NCBI GenBank assembly: GCA_036426205.1
Contig: CM071574.1
Coordinates: forward strand, 12,406,892 to 12,470,891
Direction: 5' to 3'
DNA: 64,000 bases
DNA from: Ascaphus truei
Taxonomy: Eukaryota; Chordata; Amphibia; Anura; Ascaphidae
The notes under the pieces were generated by a model. That model was not told the origin of the DNA. It did no database searches and worked only from the letters and a program-made list of their open reading frames with translations. Shown in pieces: positions 45,726 to 58,799 of the stretch; the first letter of the stretch is position 1, and the number at the start of each line of letters is the position of its first letter. Position numbers and translations under genes: made by a program.

Positions 45726-46757
45726 TGTAGCCCCCTTTCCCTATGACTAAGGGAACTATGCATGCTGCTGTACCTGTTGGCGCGCAGGATGCCTAAGCCT
45801 CCGCCTCTGGGAGCCTGGGGTTAATCTCTCTCTCTCTGTTCGGTGCAGGTGCAGCGCATCCACCTATGAGGGATCCCAGCTGTGTGGGATGGTCCTACAT
45901 AGGACTCACTAACCACTATACAACTGGATATATTATAACTTCTTTACTATCCACACTATAACAATAACACACCCACAATACAATATCACAATGCAATACC
46001 CAAACACAATACCCAACAAAGTACTGAGGGTGCCCTAAGCACCTAAATACCTGGTGTCCTTAGAACAGTCACACCCAAAGTGTGAGGTAGCGCTACCCCA
46101 GTATGAAATGTTGGTGCACTTATATATCTTTCTGGACACTCCTGTACCCAGGTACCGCCGATGGATCAATGGGTCGGTCAGGTCCCAGGCCATGGGGCCT
46201 CCGACACCAATCCCCTCTCTCCTTATGAGTGCTGGTGTCTCACCTAATGTGGGCCTGTGGCCTGAGGCTGTCCGGACACCGTTGCAACAAAACTGCTCTG
46301 ATACTAAAAGGGAAGCGTCCCTATCTGTAGCCTTCCCTGAAACACTTCACTGGAGTGACTCAGGGCTCAGAGGGGCCTACGGGGCAAAACTAGGCCTAGT
46401 CCAGGGGCACTGCTCCCTGGACACTACCTACTCTCTTGCCACCCACCGTCCGACTGAAGCATGTGTTCCCTTTACTCCAAGGATAATCTGTTACTCTGCT
46501 CTAGCTTGAGCCCTATTGGCTGGGACTTCCCATGTGGTGTTTCCCTCTCAGAGGGTTCTGGGACTTATAGTCCCGTGTTGTCTTGCGGAGCCATCTAAGA
46601 TGACCGATGCACTTCTCTCTCTGCGCATGCGCACCTCTCCGTCTGTGCATGAGCAACACCCAACATGGCCGCCCCCGCACTCCCGATCTGCATGGAGGTC
46701 CGACGAACATTGCAGCAGTTCCCCCTCACCGGAGGTAAGGAAGGGGACTCTGCTACA
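45726..46757 (-). mobile_element. Solo LTR, minus strand, TSD TATG
   Basis: TGTAGCCCCC...CTGCTACA, 1032 bp, with TATG at 45722-45725 and 46758-46761. The minus-strand order is: CpG-rich U3 (CTGCGCATGCGCACC block near 46620), AGTAAAG near 45945, and the diverged TGGATGCGCTG at the complement of 45852-45862. It resembles the LTRs at 34431 (plus) and 3118 (minus). Confidence 0.88.
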
Positions 46758-46761
46758 TATG

Positions 46762-48565
46762 TATTTATTTAACATACTTGAAACAAAAGTCAGATATATT
46801 TTCATAATAAGTATTATTTCTAGGATATCAAGTGATATATTTAACAAGTAACTGGATTTTTATCTCTTCTTATATTAATGGTTTTACATAATATGGCCTA
46901 TGTACTAAGCATCACAAACTGCCTTTTTGGTGCTAAATTAGTGCACGAAAATCTCATTTTAAATTGCGCTTGTGTGAGCAACTTGAGAATCATTTCACAG
47001 AAATGCACAGCGCTTGGTGTACAGCTATATGTCATGTGCTAACGGAGAATGACTTGGTGTGCCCCCCAAAAAGTGCCTCAAAATCGTCCGCCAAGGTATA
47101 CCTGTTTTTATGGAAATGGTATCGATCAACATGACGCAATGCCTTAAAATGTATTTCAAACGATTAATTATATGTCGTGTGTATGAAGTTACAAAGCAAC
47201 CTTCAGACATGCAACTGACATTTTATGAGGATTTCTAATACTTTTTAGCACTAAAATGTTGATGCATAATAAAAATTCCAATATGATCACAAAGTGTTAA
47301 CACTAATGTTGGGGATGAGTAATACAATGTTGTCATATATAGTCAGATATTCAATCTCTGGCAGTTATAGGCAATTCTAGCATGCTGGACATTCTACTTC
47401 TAATGCTACTGTAAGTATCTCAATTTTGGAAACTGATATAACTTGTGATCTAAAACGGAAACCCAACATTTATTTCCCAATAGAAATGTATATGCAATTG
47501 TAACATTATTAGAATGTAATAGTATTAGATGTCACTAAACACGAGAATTACATTAAATTGGCTTAAGGAAAACGTTCAAGTTCAAAAATAATACAATTTC
47601 ATATACACTATGTATAAAAATCAGATTTTAAACTAAGTCCAATTTCAAATGGCGAGTTATCACACTAGGGGATGCAGTTCTGTTGACTGTTTATACAAGT
47701 GTCCATTTGATTATTAATTAAAACAAATGTAAAAAAAAAAAATCTTAAAAGGTAAAATAATAATTTACTGTTTAAAATTCAAAATTATTTTTTGCAGCAG
47801 CAGTAAAATGCAATTTACAGTACAAAAACCCCCCATTAATTGTAAACAAGGCAGAAATAAACAGCTGGTAAACAGCTACACTTAACGGCAATTGTACTTT
47901 ATGATGTATTGTACTATAAGATATGAAACATACTTAAAATAGTTGAATAGTGATTTCCGTTACAATGTTTAAGATTTAGCATCTCACTCTTCCATTAGAA
48001 AAGGGGGAATAATAAAGTATAATCAAATTGTGTAAGCAATCCTGCCTTTATAAACACATTTTGAAGGATTGGCAGATTTTTGCTCTCACTTGCCATACAT
48101 TCATTGCATTTTCAAGTGCTTCTGAAAGTGAAAGATTGTATCGCCTCTGGTAACTGTGACCAGGAATTCAACAGCAGTTATTTGCTCAGTAACATAGTTT
48201 ATAGCACCATAGGTATTTATACTAGTGCCAGTTAAGCTGTGGTGGTATTAATTGAAAGAGAAAAAATGTTGGCCAACTTATCAGGGGTGTCCACTACCCT
48301 TTTAATTTGTATAATAGGATATTTGACATCCAACTGGAAAACCACAGAAAACATGCAGAGAGAACCTTGATTTAACATCTCATTAACATTTAATTGGAAG
48401 AAAGACATCTTTAAACTAATAGGAAGAGTTTGAACACTTACTAATGTAAGAGATGAGAAAATCCATCCTTTTGCTTCAATTCAGTGGATGATATTAACCA
48501 TATCAACAAAAAAGAATACACATTTTTTTTTAAATAAGCAGAACAATCACTAACTAGAAACTATA
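46762..48565. other. Intron, unassigned
   Basis: AT-rich DNA. A start-like GGCCTATGTACTAAGCATC at about 46894 resembles Harbinger-type termini, but no partner end was found. Confidence 0.5.
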
Positions 48566-48569
48566 TCCG

Positions 48570-48985
48570 AATGTAATATTGATGAAAGGAACAGCAGCAC
48601 ATAGACCAGCTATACATAATAACCTTTCCAACTCACTGCCCCACACCTCTGGAATGTCTTTCTCCTCAATATCTGACTGGCACCCTCCCTCTCCGCCTTT
48701 AGGACCTTTCTTAAAACACACCTCTTTAATAAAGCATATGGGTAGCCCCACTGGCTGATACTATACATCTCATATGAATTGACCATGGCCCCTTGCAGTC
48801 GCACTTACCAAAACACCCTCCTACAATCTCTGTAAGTTCTCTCTAGTTACGACTTAGATTGTAAGCTCTTGGTGCAGGGACACCTTTTCCTATTGTCTTG
48901 TCTGAGGTGCTTATTCCCATTGTGTTATAATATTATGTCACATGTATTGTAAAGTGCTATGTACCTGGATGGAGCTATATAAATA
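48570..48985 (+). mobile_element. LINE-2/CR1-like 3' end
   Basis: One frame reads NSLPHTSGMSFSSISDW and then FLK, in the manner of the last residues of LINE-2-type ORF2. AGATTGTAAGCTCTTGGTGCAGGGAC and a tail GGAGCTATATAAATAAAT follow. These are hallmarks of vertebrate LINE-2/CR1-like 3' ends. The copy is strongly 5'-truncated, as is usual. Confidence 0.8.
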
Positions 48986-49080
48986 AATATATATTATATA
49001 TATATATATATATTATATATAAATATATAGATATATATATATATATATATCTATATATAGTTATTATCTATATATATCTA
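48983..49080. repeat. (TA)n-rich tract
   Basis: Interrupted AT dinucleotides follow the LINE tail. A second short piece GTTATTTATATAGCTCCATCCAGGTACATAG (49082-49113) is the reverse complement of the LINE tail, making a local inverted repeat. Confidence 0.85.
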
Positions 49081-49723
49081 ATAGTTATTTATATAGCTCC
49101 ATCCAGGTACATAGCTGTACCTGTACATAGATACATAGCATATATATATATACATACATACTCAGGACTAAGAACAGAAAAACAAGCTTTATTTTCAGGT
49201 ATCTCCTGGCATGCGGATAAACTCACGTTAATATTCCAAAGTGTGGTGTTTTCCATTAAATAAGTCAGTCCCTCCCTCCTATGTGTGACTTAATTCCCAC
49301 AAACAAATCACTAAAAAGTGGCCAAATAATTAGTTGGTAGTCATTTTAAGACCCCTGAGGCCACAACAAACACCCCTCCCCTGCAAAACGAGTCAATCAA
49401 CTCACAGCATACAAAGCAGATGTCTAGGAAATGCATTTTTAACACTCAAGCCCTTGAGTAGAGAAAAAAGTGTTCATTATATCACCGTGGCGTTCTCCAG
49501 GAACATTAACTGCCAAAAACTGCTTCATGCTTACTTTTTTAAATAGCAGTCATATCCACAATACCACATTTGTGATAGTGTTTTTATACCTTATTAAAAT
49601 AGTTGCATTGTTTTATGTGTTTTTGCAATGCACCGTTATAATAGCTTATCACTAAGTCAAGAAATAAAGTGATGTTGGAAACACAACCCATAGTAAATGT
49701 AACGCAATATGTATAGACTACAG

Positions 49724-49898
49724 CAAGGGCGGGCAACTCCAGCCCCCTGGGCCCCTGCCAAAGCCTGTTTTCAGGACAACCCTGCTTCAGCACAGGTTGC
49801 TCAGTCATTGACTGGGGCACTGATTGAGCAACTAGTGCAGGGATATCCTAAAACCTGACTTGTTGGTAGCCCTTGAGGGCTGTAGTTGGCCTCTCCTG
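49724..49898. mobile_element. Foldback hAT MITE, copy 6
   Basis: CAAGGGCGGGCAACTCCAG...TAGTTGGCCTCTCCTG with flanks gactacag / gtctacag (7 of 8). Arms as in the other copies, including the GGATATCC-type core on the right arm. Confidence 0.85.
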
Positions 49899-49906
49899 GT
49901 CTACAG

Positions 49907-52900
49907 TATATTCATGTGAATATGGAAGTTGTTGCAAAGCAGTTTTTCTTCCTATGTTCATGTGTTAATTTTAACAGGTAGCAACATTGGTACTAGATAT
50001 AGTGGCCCAAATTTCCATAAGTCACCCTCTGACCCATTCACTTATAGCACCACTTAGGGGCTAATTCAATATGATCTGTAAGTGGCTATTTAGGCTATCA
50101 GCCCCAAAAACATCCTTTTACTTCAGCTGATAATGACCCGAACTGCCAGTTCGGACTATATTGAATTATCTCCTTCGTAAACACGACCCCGTATCTGATG
50201 TTATCCCAGAAAAAAATATTGTCTTGTTTACAGTCACAAATAATTATTGATCAGTCACAAATAAATACTTCCTAGCCTGAAATAAAGGCCTGTTTCCCCT
50301 CGTACCAATTTATTAACTAGATTTGTACAATGGCAAATTATTCAATACGTTTTCTTAATTTAAATTCAAATTCTTTTGAACCACAATATATTGTATGGTA
50401 TATATTTTGATGGGACAATATATTAACAATACTGCACATAAAAGTGTGTAACTATTTCAGTGTAATTTTTGCATTTGGATAACAAGTATCTCATAAAATA
50501 ATAAAATAAATAATATCATAATACGTCAACTAATTTTAATGTTCTAAAATTAAATATTTAAAAAAAAACTATTTTTTATAAATGTGTTTTTGATTAAGAT
50601 TAAATAGCACCTTGAAGAATACCTATTTTATTGGTCTTTCTTGTTATTCACTTTGGGAATTCAGGACTATTATGAGTGCATATTTATGCCTGTATATGCT
50701 TTAAGTGCAACATATACAGTACTAAGGAGAGCTTTCAAAAGCTATTTAACTAAAGTACAGTAGATGGTGATCCAAATGGAGGCTGGCAGTTCTGTGATTT
50801 CTTATATTCATACAGATTTGTCTTACTTATATTCTTTTAGCTGCGATAGTATATTCACACAAGCAAAGCCTGATGCTGAGATTAGTGTTCTAGAATGCTT
50901 CAATATGAAACAATTTGCAATTGTTGTTAGTTATAGATCATTTCAGTCTGTGATCATAAATTGTTCAAGCACTGACTAGACTGAAACCTAGCATTCTTTA
51001 CTGATGTCTCTTCCTACGGGTGTTGAAAATGTGTTAGTACAAAGTGCAAATATACTATAGCAAACCCTTCCAAGAATCATTTATCAAAAATCCAAAAGAG
51101 TCAATCTATAAAAGTGAGCTACAGTAAGGATCTGTACAGTTCGCACTAAAAAGGGATTTATTAGCAGCCAAAGACTTTGGAACAGCTTTGCTGTGAATGA
51201 CTGGGATAGAGGAAAACAAAGTCAATTACCATATGTAATTAGGAAGTGGATGCTTTTAAACTGTAGAGAGCAGTAGCAGTCTTTTAAAAGCTGCCTAGAT
51301 GCTCTGAAGATGAGAGAGAAGAAATGAGAAAGGCACTTGGAAAGTGTTGATCAGAAATCATACATATTTCTTGTAGCATTAGTCCTTCAGATTTAATTTT
51401 CTTTAATCGTCTGTACTTTAAGTTTTATTTGTAAAGATGATGGAAATTAGATATTTCTACAAAATCTATTCCATTTTTTACTATTCAGTTAAGCTTCATT
51501 TTTTTCCCCTCTTGATTTGAAGAATAATCTTAAAATGAAGATTGACTTTTCATAACACACATTTGCATTTTTGAATATTGCTGCACAGTCACACACAAAA
51601 AAGCTACAATGTCAATAAGCAGCAATACATCTTTATCTAAACGTGTAGAGGGGTCACAGGACACTGCCCCTTGGTGGTTAGTGTGTAATGGTACTAAGCG
51701 GAAATTCGAATGACCACTAAGATAATGTTCTGCTTCTATCTATCTTCAGTATCTATCATCGATCTTTCGATCTTTCTCTCCTTTATGGGATACTACAGAT
51801 ATCATACTTAAATTATCTTACAGGGCTTCTACATCTTCATTTTACATCTACTTTGAGATATTTATACATATTCACCAGGATTTTGCTGTATTGCCACAAA
51901 CACTACTTTTTAGGGGCTTTTTCATTGAGCGACTGAATGCACAGCAATAGGATGAAAGCTCCCATTTATGTACGTTGTAGTTTTCCATGATGGGCCGCTT
52001 CGGAGCCTATTGAATAAGCCCCTAGTGACATTCATGCATTGCAACCAGTGGCTGTGCTGCAGTTTACAGCCGGTTGTGTTGAAACTAATGAGGGTTTTTA
52101 GACTATGCCCTGTTGTGTGGTTGGAGGCAAGTCATATTTCTTTTCCTGTCTACCAAAACCAAGACATCACTACATGTAAGCGTGATCCTCACTTCCAACC
52201 TTTCTTAAAAATAATAATAAACTGTGGTACTGTAAGTACTTAACTACTTATTTTAGACACAGATGCCAAATTGCCTTACACACCAGGAAAGCCAGGCCAA
52301 GAAAATTGCTACACATATTTGGCTTGAACTACATGTTTCATCTTTATTATAATGTTATTGCCCCTTAAATTTTAATGGTATACTTGGCACATTAACATTT
52401 TTGCAATATAGAATGTTTGTATATTAACACATTTTTCTCAGGCATTCTCAGATACTGTATGATTACATTTGTGTTGCTTTTAAGAAGAGTGCATAAAATA
52501 TAGACTGACGTACTGTTGCTGCAATCCACCAATAAAATGGAGACACAAATGAATAGAAAGGACAAGAATATAAATCTGTAGCACAACTGTAGAAAAATAT
52601 CTAATTCTTAGATCCTTCGGCAAAATTAGCTGTGGTTTCAAATGTATTATCCTACCTTTTTTTTATTAGAAATGTATTTCTGTTATTATTATTAAACACA
52701 GATTGAGCAGTGCATACTCAGTATTTTAATGAAGAAATGTAAATGCAATGCAAAGACAATGACATAAGATGTATAAGTCCTTTTTCTGATGCAAGACAAA
52801 GTTGTAAACAGCAATTTTATATTATATTAACACAAACCCAAAACTTCACAATCCTAAAGGTTTACCAAGTATTAAGGTTCAGATTCACTCAAGCCCAATA

Positions 52901-53655
52901 TGGGCGAATGCACCTGAATGGGTTAAATGCCATTCACTGGGTGTTAACGCCCGTTCTTTTGTATTTACTCATAATGCACCTTTATGAATAACCCCCTAAA
53001 AGTCGATGTGCAAGGTCACTCGGCCGTTGATATATACATGCCATTTTCATGAAATTTGCTCAATTACATAGTACTGTAATCCGGTGAAAATGTGTGTTTT
53101 AGCACATTTCCGAGCAATGTGAACTTTTACCAAAAATATTGAAGAGAATTCTGTGAAAAATGTGATAAAGTACAATTGAAGACGTTAGCATCTAGCACAT
53201 CCCTATAACATACCAATTCTACATTGCCTGGGATGCTTTCCAAAATTGCAGCATCTGCTGGAGACAATCACTGTATAGGCTTAAAAGACGATTGTTCCAA
53301 GTCTTGGTCTACTAGGTCCTTGTGTACTGAGGAGCAAAGGTCCCCAGACATGGGATGAATCTGCACAACCAACTCCAGCTTTAATTTGTAGTTAAAAAAA
53401 CAAACAAAAAAAACCCAATATGTTTGACCTACGCTGACAATTGTGCTGATTGTCTTGTTGATAAAATCTAAAGAAAACCTCTATCTTAAAAGAAAATTTA
53501 TTGTTTTTAACTTTGATTCAAAATGGAATTAACTTACATATGCACTCTCCTTTTATATGAGAACCACAGCATTCCCATACAAAAGGAGAGTATGTTTGGT
53601 ATAAATAAATAATCTTTCAACAGTGGTTTGCTTACATGCCAAAATCTCTCCTCAG
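49907..53655. other. Intron upstream of the PH-domain exon
   Basis: Mostly unassigned. 50047-50180 carries a small inverted repeat (TTCAATATGATC/ATATTGAATTATC). 50740-51000 is repeat-free and could be conserved DNA. The preceding PH-domain exon was looked for and not found. Confidence 0.5.
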
Positions 53656-53754
53656 ATATCAACGGTATCAGGAAATGAGTTCCTTCTCCAGTCAGATGCA
53701 GACATAACTGTATTGGAATGGTTTCATGCCATCAGAAACAAGATTGACAGCTTG
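53656..53754 (+). CDS. ARHGAP15: ARHGAP15 exon: C-terminal strand and helix of the PH domain
   Basis: ARHGAP15 is a cytosolic GTPase-activating protein for Rac-type Rho GTPases; its PH domain binds phosphoinositides and recruits it to membranes. This 99-nt exon has an acceptor CTCTCCTCAG ending at 53655, 33 codons in phase 0, and a donor GTATGT at 53755. The peptide contains VSGNEFLLQSDAD and then VLEWFHAIRNKIDSL. The latter is the closing PH-domain helix with its invariant Trp. Compared with the human protein as I remember it, about three quarters of the residues agree and the exon limits appear the same. Paralogues (ARHGAP9, 12, 27) share the domain but fit less well. The intron to the next exon is 8.5 kb. 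The exon is too short to stand out by open-frame length. Confidence 0.93.
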
Positions 53755-54125
53755 GTATGTATTCATTAATTACAAATAGTAATTTTTATAAATGTAACAT
53801 GTTTGTTTAGTTACTTAGGCAGTTAAATGACAGATACGCAGACAAAAGCAAATAAAGAGAGAGATCAATAATTCCATAATGACCTCTTGTTTATTTGGAT
53901 ACTTAGGTCATTTGTTTATGCTTCTTGGGAATTTTAGGTACGTTATCCCATTTTGTGCAATTTCATAGAGAAGTAACATTTGTCGGTCAGGCATAGAGTA
54001 CATCAAGCTATGAACCTAAACAAATAAACAATTGCGAACGGATCTTATATGATTTGCCCATTTAAAAATATTTAGCTGTGATACAAATATGCAGAATAGG
54101 CAGTAAACGCTGCAATTCTGGTATA

Positions 54126-54242
54126 CAGATGTAGCCGGTGTTGTTGCACCCACTGCCACACACAGCTAATTACTGTTTCTGCTGGCAAGTTGTGTTCTCC
54201 GCTGCAATATGCCAACAGGAGCATTAATGGCTGCTACATCTG
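54126..54242. mobile_element. Short mariner-like MITE, TA target
   Basis: The inverted ends CAGATGTAGC / GCTACATCTG with TA on each side bound 117 bp of unrelated interior. It lies in the intron just after the PH exon. Confidence 0.7.
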
Positions 54243-54244
54243 TA

Positions 54245-56109
54245 CCTATTTACTGTTATACCAGAGATCCTTCTAGATCTCTAACGTTAGTCACAATTGT
54301 CCTTGCCATTATCCAGTTTGCATACAATTTGTCATCTCTATTTCTCCCTACCATTTTGCTTGATATAGTCGTTTGTTTTGTGTTTCAGTAAATAAGTAGC
54401 TTATCATAAATCCAGAGTCCAGCTCACTCCAGTTCCTCGCTCTCGGAGTGTCGAGGGGACGTCTTTAATAACTAACCTATGTTACTGTAAATCCCCCTTA
54501 AAATAATATAAAGACAAGACCAAAATTGGAGACATAAAACAATAAACAGTAAGACTTGACTTGTCTTTAAAATGGGTACATTACCAGTAGCTGGTTCAGC
54601 ACAGTAGTATTAAACCCCTGCATTTTAAACCACAGCAGCCATAACACCCAGCCTAAATAGCACCAACCTGTCCATAAATCCGTGAATACCTCCTTCCAAC
54701 CACACAACAGCCAAAACAAAAGTTGCAACAAGGTAAGTTAAACACATTTTATTTGAACGGAAACACATTACGCCCTCTGACATCATGGAATTCTGACCTT
54801 CTCTGCCTTCCACTCACATGCCCTGACAGGTCCTTCTCATATCATCTGGGTTGCAGAACATATTTTTTTCCCAAACAAATGTTTCACTGCTTCTGTTTAT
54901 AATATTTTTGGAGCATTATAAAATATCTCAGGGCCTTCTGTTCCTCCTTTCTTCTAAGATATTACTACTAACAGATTACTAATGAAATTTAAACTGATGA
55001 CCCTCCCCCAACTGGGGACTGTAAATCATGGCATTTCCCATAGTTACTGGCCTCTACGGTGGCGTCGAATTATTTAGTACTAAGGATGTTAGAATAGGGA
55101 TTGTAATAAATCATTGGCAGACCTAAGGGACTAGCAAGGGATTAATATTATAAAAACATTGTTTTTTTTCAGTTTTTCATTATGTTTACTTATGTCTACC
55201 GCTCCTCGAGATGTGTTCTACAGTATATTAACTCCTATGGCACTGCAGGGTCCTGAAAGGTATTCCTCATTGGAAAGGTATTCAGCATTATATTAGCCAA
55301 TGGTAGCAAAGTTTGTTACGTGCATGTGTTTCTTTTACATTTGACATTAATGGACGAAAATGTGATGGTGACTGCAGCCGATTTTTTCCATTATCGACAA
55401 ACATCTGCATGCAAATTACTGTACACCAGTAACACAAGGCTATTGGGCATATGTATTTCTTATAGAACATATCGTTAAATTGGCAAAACAATTGAACAGT
55501 AATATTTACTTGAAATGCCAAATATTATAGCTTTAGTGAACCCCGCCCAGGATTCCTTATATGGTCATATGAGCCTTGTAGCACCTCCCCAAATCCGTGG
55601 GAATCAAGTTTGTACTTGATAGACCCCTATTGAATCTGCTTTAAAGCTGTATGTCTTACTTGTGGTTGTGATTTTAGCTCGTCTTTGGGGTTAATAAGTA
55701 CATGTTTATTTGCATTTTATGTGAGCACATATCAAAACCTTATTTATTTACAGGCTATATACATAACTATGCCCAGAACACACTTGAAACAAAAGGTCAC
55801 TCTCAATGGATTACTTCCTGGTAAAACATTTTTTTAAATAAAATAAATATACAGTAAAATCAGTTGACTTGCTTAGTTTGTGGTCCTGCCATAAATTGTA
55901 CAGTCCTGTCACGAAATTAGTTATGTTGGTGATACTCTTTCTTTTAACCTTCACCTTACCTTAATCTCTAGTGCTAAATTCCTTAAAAAAAACAGTACAG
56001 AAACCAACAACACCATCTTAAATATGGCAATTTATAAATAATAAAAATTATTTTAATTTTCATAGTACAATAAAGTAAACACAATAAACAGAATATTTCA
56101 AGATTCATG
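54245..56109. other. Intron, unassigned
   Basis: No coding signal. A SINE/LINE-like tail TGGATTACTTCCTGGTAAAAC with an AT-rich end lies at about 55808-55850. Confidence 0.5.
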
Positions 56110-56515
56110 CTCCACTCCTCTCCAGCATTTCCCCCTCATACTCCCCCACATGCTCCCCTCCTCTTCAGGTCCCCCCCACATGTCCCCCACCTCTCCAGCT
56201 TCTCCCTAAAATGTTCACCTACTCAAACTGCTTCTCCTTAACATACTCCCCTCTTCTCCAACTTCTCCCTAACATGCTCTCCTCATGAGCTTCTCCCCTA
56301 TATACTCTTCTTCTCAGCTACTTCTCCTTTACATATTCTCTCACCCTCTTTATTGCTCTCTTACTCTTCCCCTTCTCTCTCTCTCGCTCCATCTCTCTCC
56401 CTTATTCTCCACACCGCTCTTTTATTTGTCCCCCTCTCTCACTCACTACCTCTCTCACTCTCTCATCCACTCTTCCTCCCTCTTTCACTTCCCCTCCACC
56501 TTCTCCCCCCAGGTC
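56110..56515. repeat. Pyrimidine-rich degenerate minisatellite
   Basis: CTCCCC/ACATG/CTTCTCC-type units of about 30 bp grade into CTCT simple sequence. Spurious Ser/Leu frames overlap it. Confidence 0.8.
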
Positions 56516-56763
56516 CTTTCTGTGAGCGGGGATGTGGGGTCTTTTCAACCACTGGATTGGGATTCTACCCAGCACCGGAATTTGGGGGCGATATATGGTG
56601 GGGCTAAACTTCCAGGTTTGGACCATTGTGGCAGGCTCCCCTCCAATGCCGGGCCTAGACAGATGTGCCTGCACTCCTCCCTTGTCAGCTGCAGAATTGC
56701 CGTAATGTTGTTCCAGCTGCTAAAACAAGTACCAGAACAGTTTTCCCGAATGTTCTGGCTTGA

Positions 56764-56860
56764 CTTAAGCCGTGGCTTAGTGGTAATGTCACTGCTTTTG
56801 AAGTCAGTGAACGCAGTTTAAATGCCAGTGCTAGCTCTCCTTGTGACCTTTGAAAATGGT
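56764..56860 (+). repeat. tRNA-derived SINE head
   Basis: An A-box-like TGGCTTAGTGG (56773-56783) and a degenerate B-box AGTTTAAATGCC (56815-56826) are about 32 bp apart, with a possible anticodon stem CACTG...CAGTG between. This is the internal pol III promoter layout of a tRNA-derived SINE. It is not a functional tRNA: the acceptor stem and CCA-side pairing are lost. The body beyond 56860 was not identified. Confidence 0.6.
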
Positions 56861-57544
56861 GGCACGTACTGGTAATATGTAATCTAAGTTAGGTATCTGT
56901 GTTAGACTGTTTATTCTGTATCTGTAAGGTCCATTGTGTTTCTGTGTGTCTCATTGTCTGGGCTAGTAACAATGGCCAGTATCAGGCACACAATGATTCA
57001 TAGGGCTAGCCTTTGTGTTGGTCATGTGTAGTGCTAATGGAAAATGGTGAGGTGGGGAAGGTTCCCCCCAACCTGGTGGGAGAGTACACACTCCAAAAGT
57101 GGAGCACTGTTCTCTCCCAGCAGCAAAGCATCTACCACTGCAGGAGGTATAGAGCAGAAATCAGGAACCAGGGCCTGGGTCCTAGCCCCGTCGGCTCTTT
57201 TCCCATTGTTCAGTTCCAATTTCCTATTCACCCAAGCCCCTCTACTCAGGACTGTCCTTAGGCACTGGCTCCACCCACAGTACTGATTGGTTCGTTAGTG
57301 ACACCCACTTCCTCCTGATTGGCTCAGTGGTGGAAAGGTCTCTGCTGACTGGTTAGCACCATGTTTCCAAATGGAGGCAGGGAAAGTAAACAACCTGACG
57401 CCGATCAGAGCTCCACAGTTGTTCATGGTTGGTCTTTGTGCCTAGAGACCAACGTTATCGTGAACTGTGTGGACCTGGGGCAGTCATCCCTTGTCACTGG
57501 GATAGTTTGGAATGGACGGATCGAGGCAGCATCCAGCGCAAGGC

Positions 57545-57735
57545 CTTGATTATAGCTAATGCGCGTAACGTCACGAGCTCCCGTCGCAAGCGAAACCTGC
57601 ACTGCAGACAGTAGCCATCAGGAGGTGACAGGGAGGGGTGGCAGAGGCGTGGCCGTGATGTCACGTGAGCAGTTCGCCCTCATTGGCTGAACCGCTGCAC
57701 GTGAAGCTGACGTCACTCAGCCGTCACTTGGAGAG
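57545..57735. repeat. CpG-rich repeat fragment related to 20519-21010
   Basis: GCGTGGCCGTGATGTCACGTGAGC and TTCGCCCTCATTGGCTGAACCG match, in inverted orientation, GGTTCAGCCAATGAGGGCGAAC and GTGATATCACGGCCA at 20975-21020. Confidence 0.7.
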
Positions 57736-57973
57736 ACATATTCATTTGTCCTTACCAAATCGCACATTTTGGCATGTTCAGAAGTCGCGGTATGAAATGT
57801 GTGAACAAACGCTATTATCTATTGCAAATCACATTTTCTAAACTGTGTCTAGAAAACGTGACAAATCGCCCAATGTGTACTTCCTTCACAAGCGAAATTA
57901 CCTGAAAGTGGTTTTAACTCCCTCCAGAGCCTTAAATAGGGCTTTTGCTTGGGGGTGGCGGAAGCGGAGGTTG

Positions 57974-58145
57974 ACAGGGTTGTATTGTATTGTATGTCTT
58001 TATTTATATAGCGCCAAAAGTGTCCTCAGCGCTTCACAAAGAATACAGTACAGGGAATTATAATTATACAATAAGTGCAGCAAAATCAGACAATAGGAAA
58101 GGAAATCCCTGCCCCGAAGAGCTTACAATCTAAGAGGTTTAATGG
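57974..58145 (-). mobile_element. LINE-2/CR1-like 3' end, minus strand
   Basis: Read on the minus strand, GATTGTAAGCTCTTCGGGGCAGGGA, AAGCGCTGAGGACAC and GGCGCTATATAAATAAAGAC form the family 3' end, finishing in ATTGTATTGTATT-type tandem units. The minus-strand sequence further upstream (to about 58750) may belong to the same copy, but its coding signal is weak. Confidence 0.75.
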
Positions 58146-58799
58146 AAAACTTACACAGAGACAGCAGGTGAGGGAGTAAGTGCTGTAGATGGCAGTGCTT
58201 GGTCACAATGGGTGGTGGGAGTGACTGAGTGTGGGACAATAGCCATGAGTGCAAGCTATTGGGATGCTTGATTTGTGGGGTAAAATTTAAGGAAGGTCAG
58301 TGTTAAATGAAAAGGTTAACACCATTTACAGGGGAAGAGGTGGCAGGGAGGCATGAGTAAGATCAGGTGTGTATGTTTGGCTTCAGGCTTAAGGGAGATC
58401 CCTCGCAGCAGGAAGGAGTAGATAGAGGGTGTGAATAGAGGATTTGTGTGGGTGTTTTTTATTCAGGGGTAAAGAAGTTGTTGGGAGAGAGGTGTATAAA
58501 TAATGGTGCAGTGGGGAGTGGGGATGTTGTAGAGAACAGAACTGCTCACAAAGGAGTGAGGAAACAGGAAACAGTAAACAGAAAAAGAAATAGGGAGGGC
58601 ATAGTGAGATGCAGAAGGAGAGAGTTTCAAGGTACTGGAGGATAAAAGTGAACAAATAATCACAGATGTTAAAGTTAATGTCACACAGTGGCAAAGTTTT
58701 AATGCAGAGTCCAGATCTTCCTCCAATCTTCACCTCCAATTTCAACTCCAAAATTAACTCTTGTAGACACTTTTGATGTACACTTATGATGTGACGCTT

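Noticed and set aside
56769..56840. Functional tRNA gene
   Set aside because: The A box is fair, but the B box is degenerate and the acceptor and T stems do not pair; better explained as a SINE head.
58389..58751. 120-codon minus-strand frame as the LINE-2 ORF2 start
   Set aside because: Only vague resemblance, with no endonuclease or RT motif; I kept only the clear 3' tail at 57974-58145.
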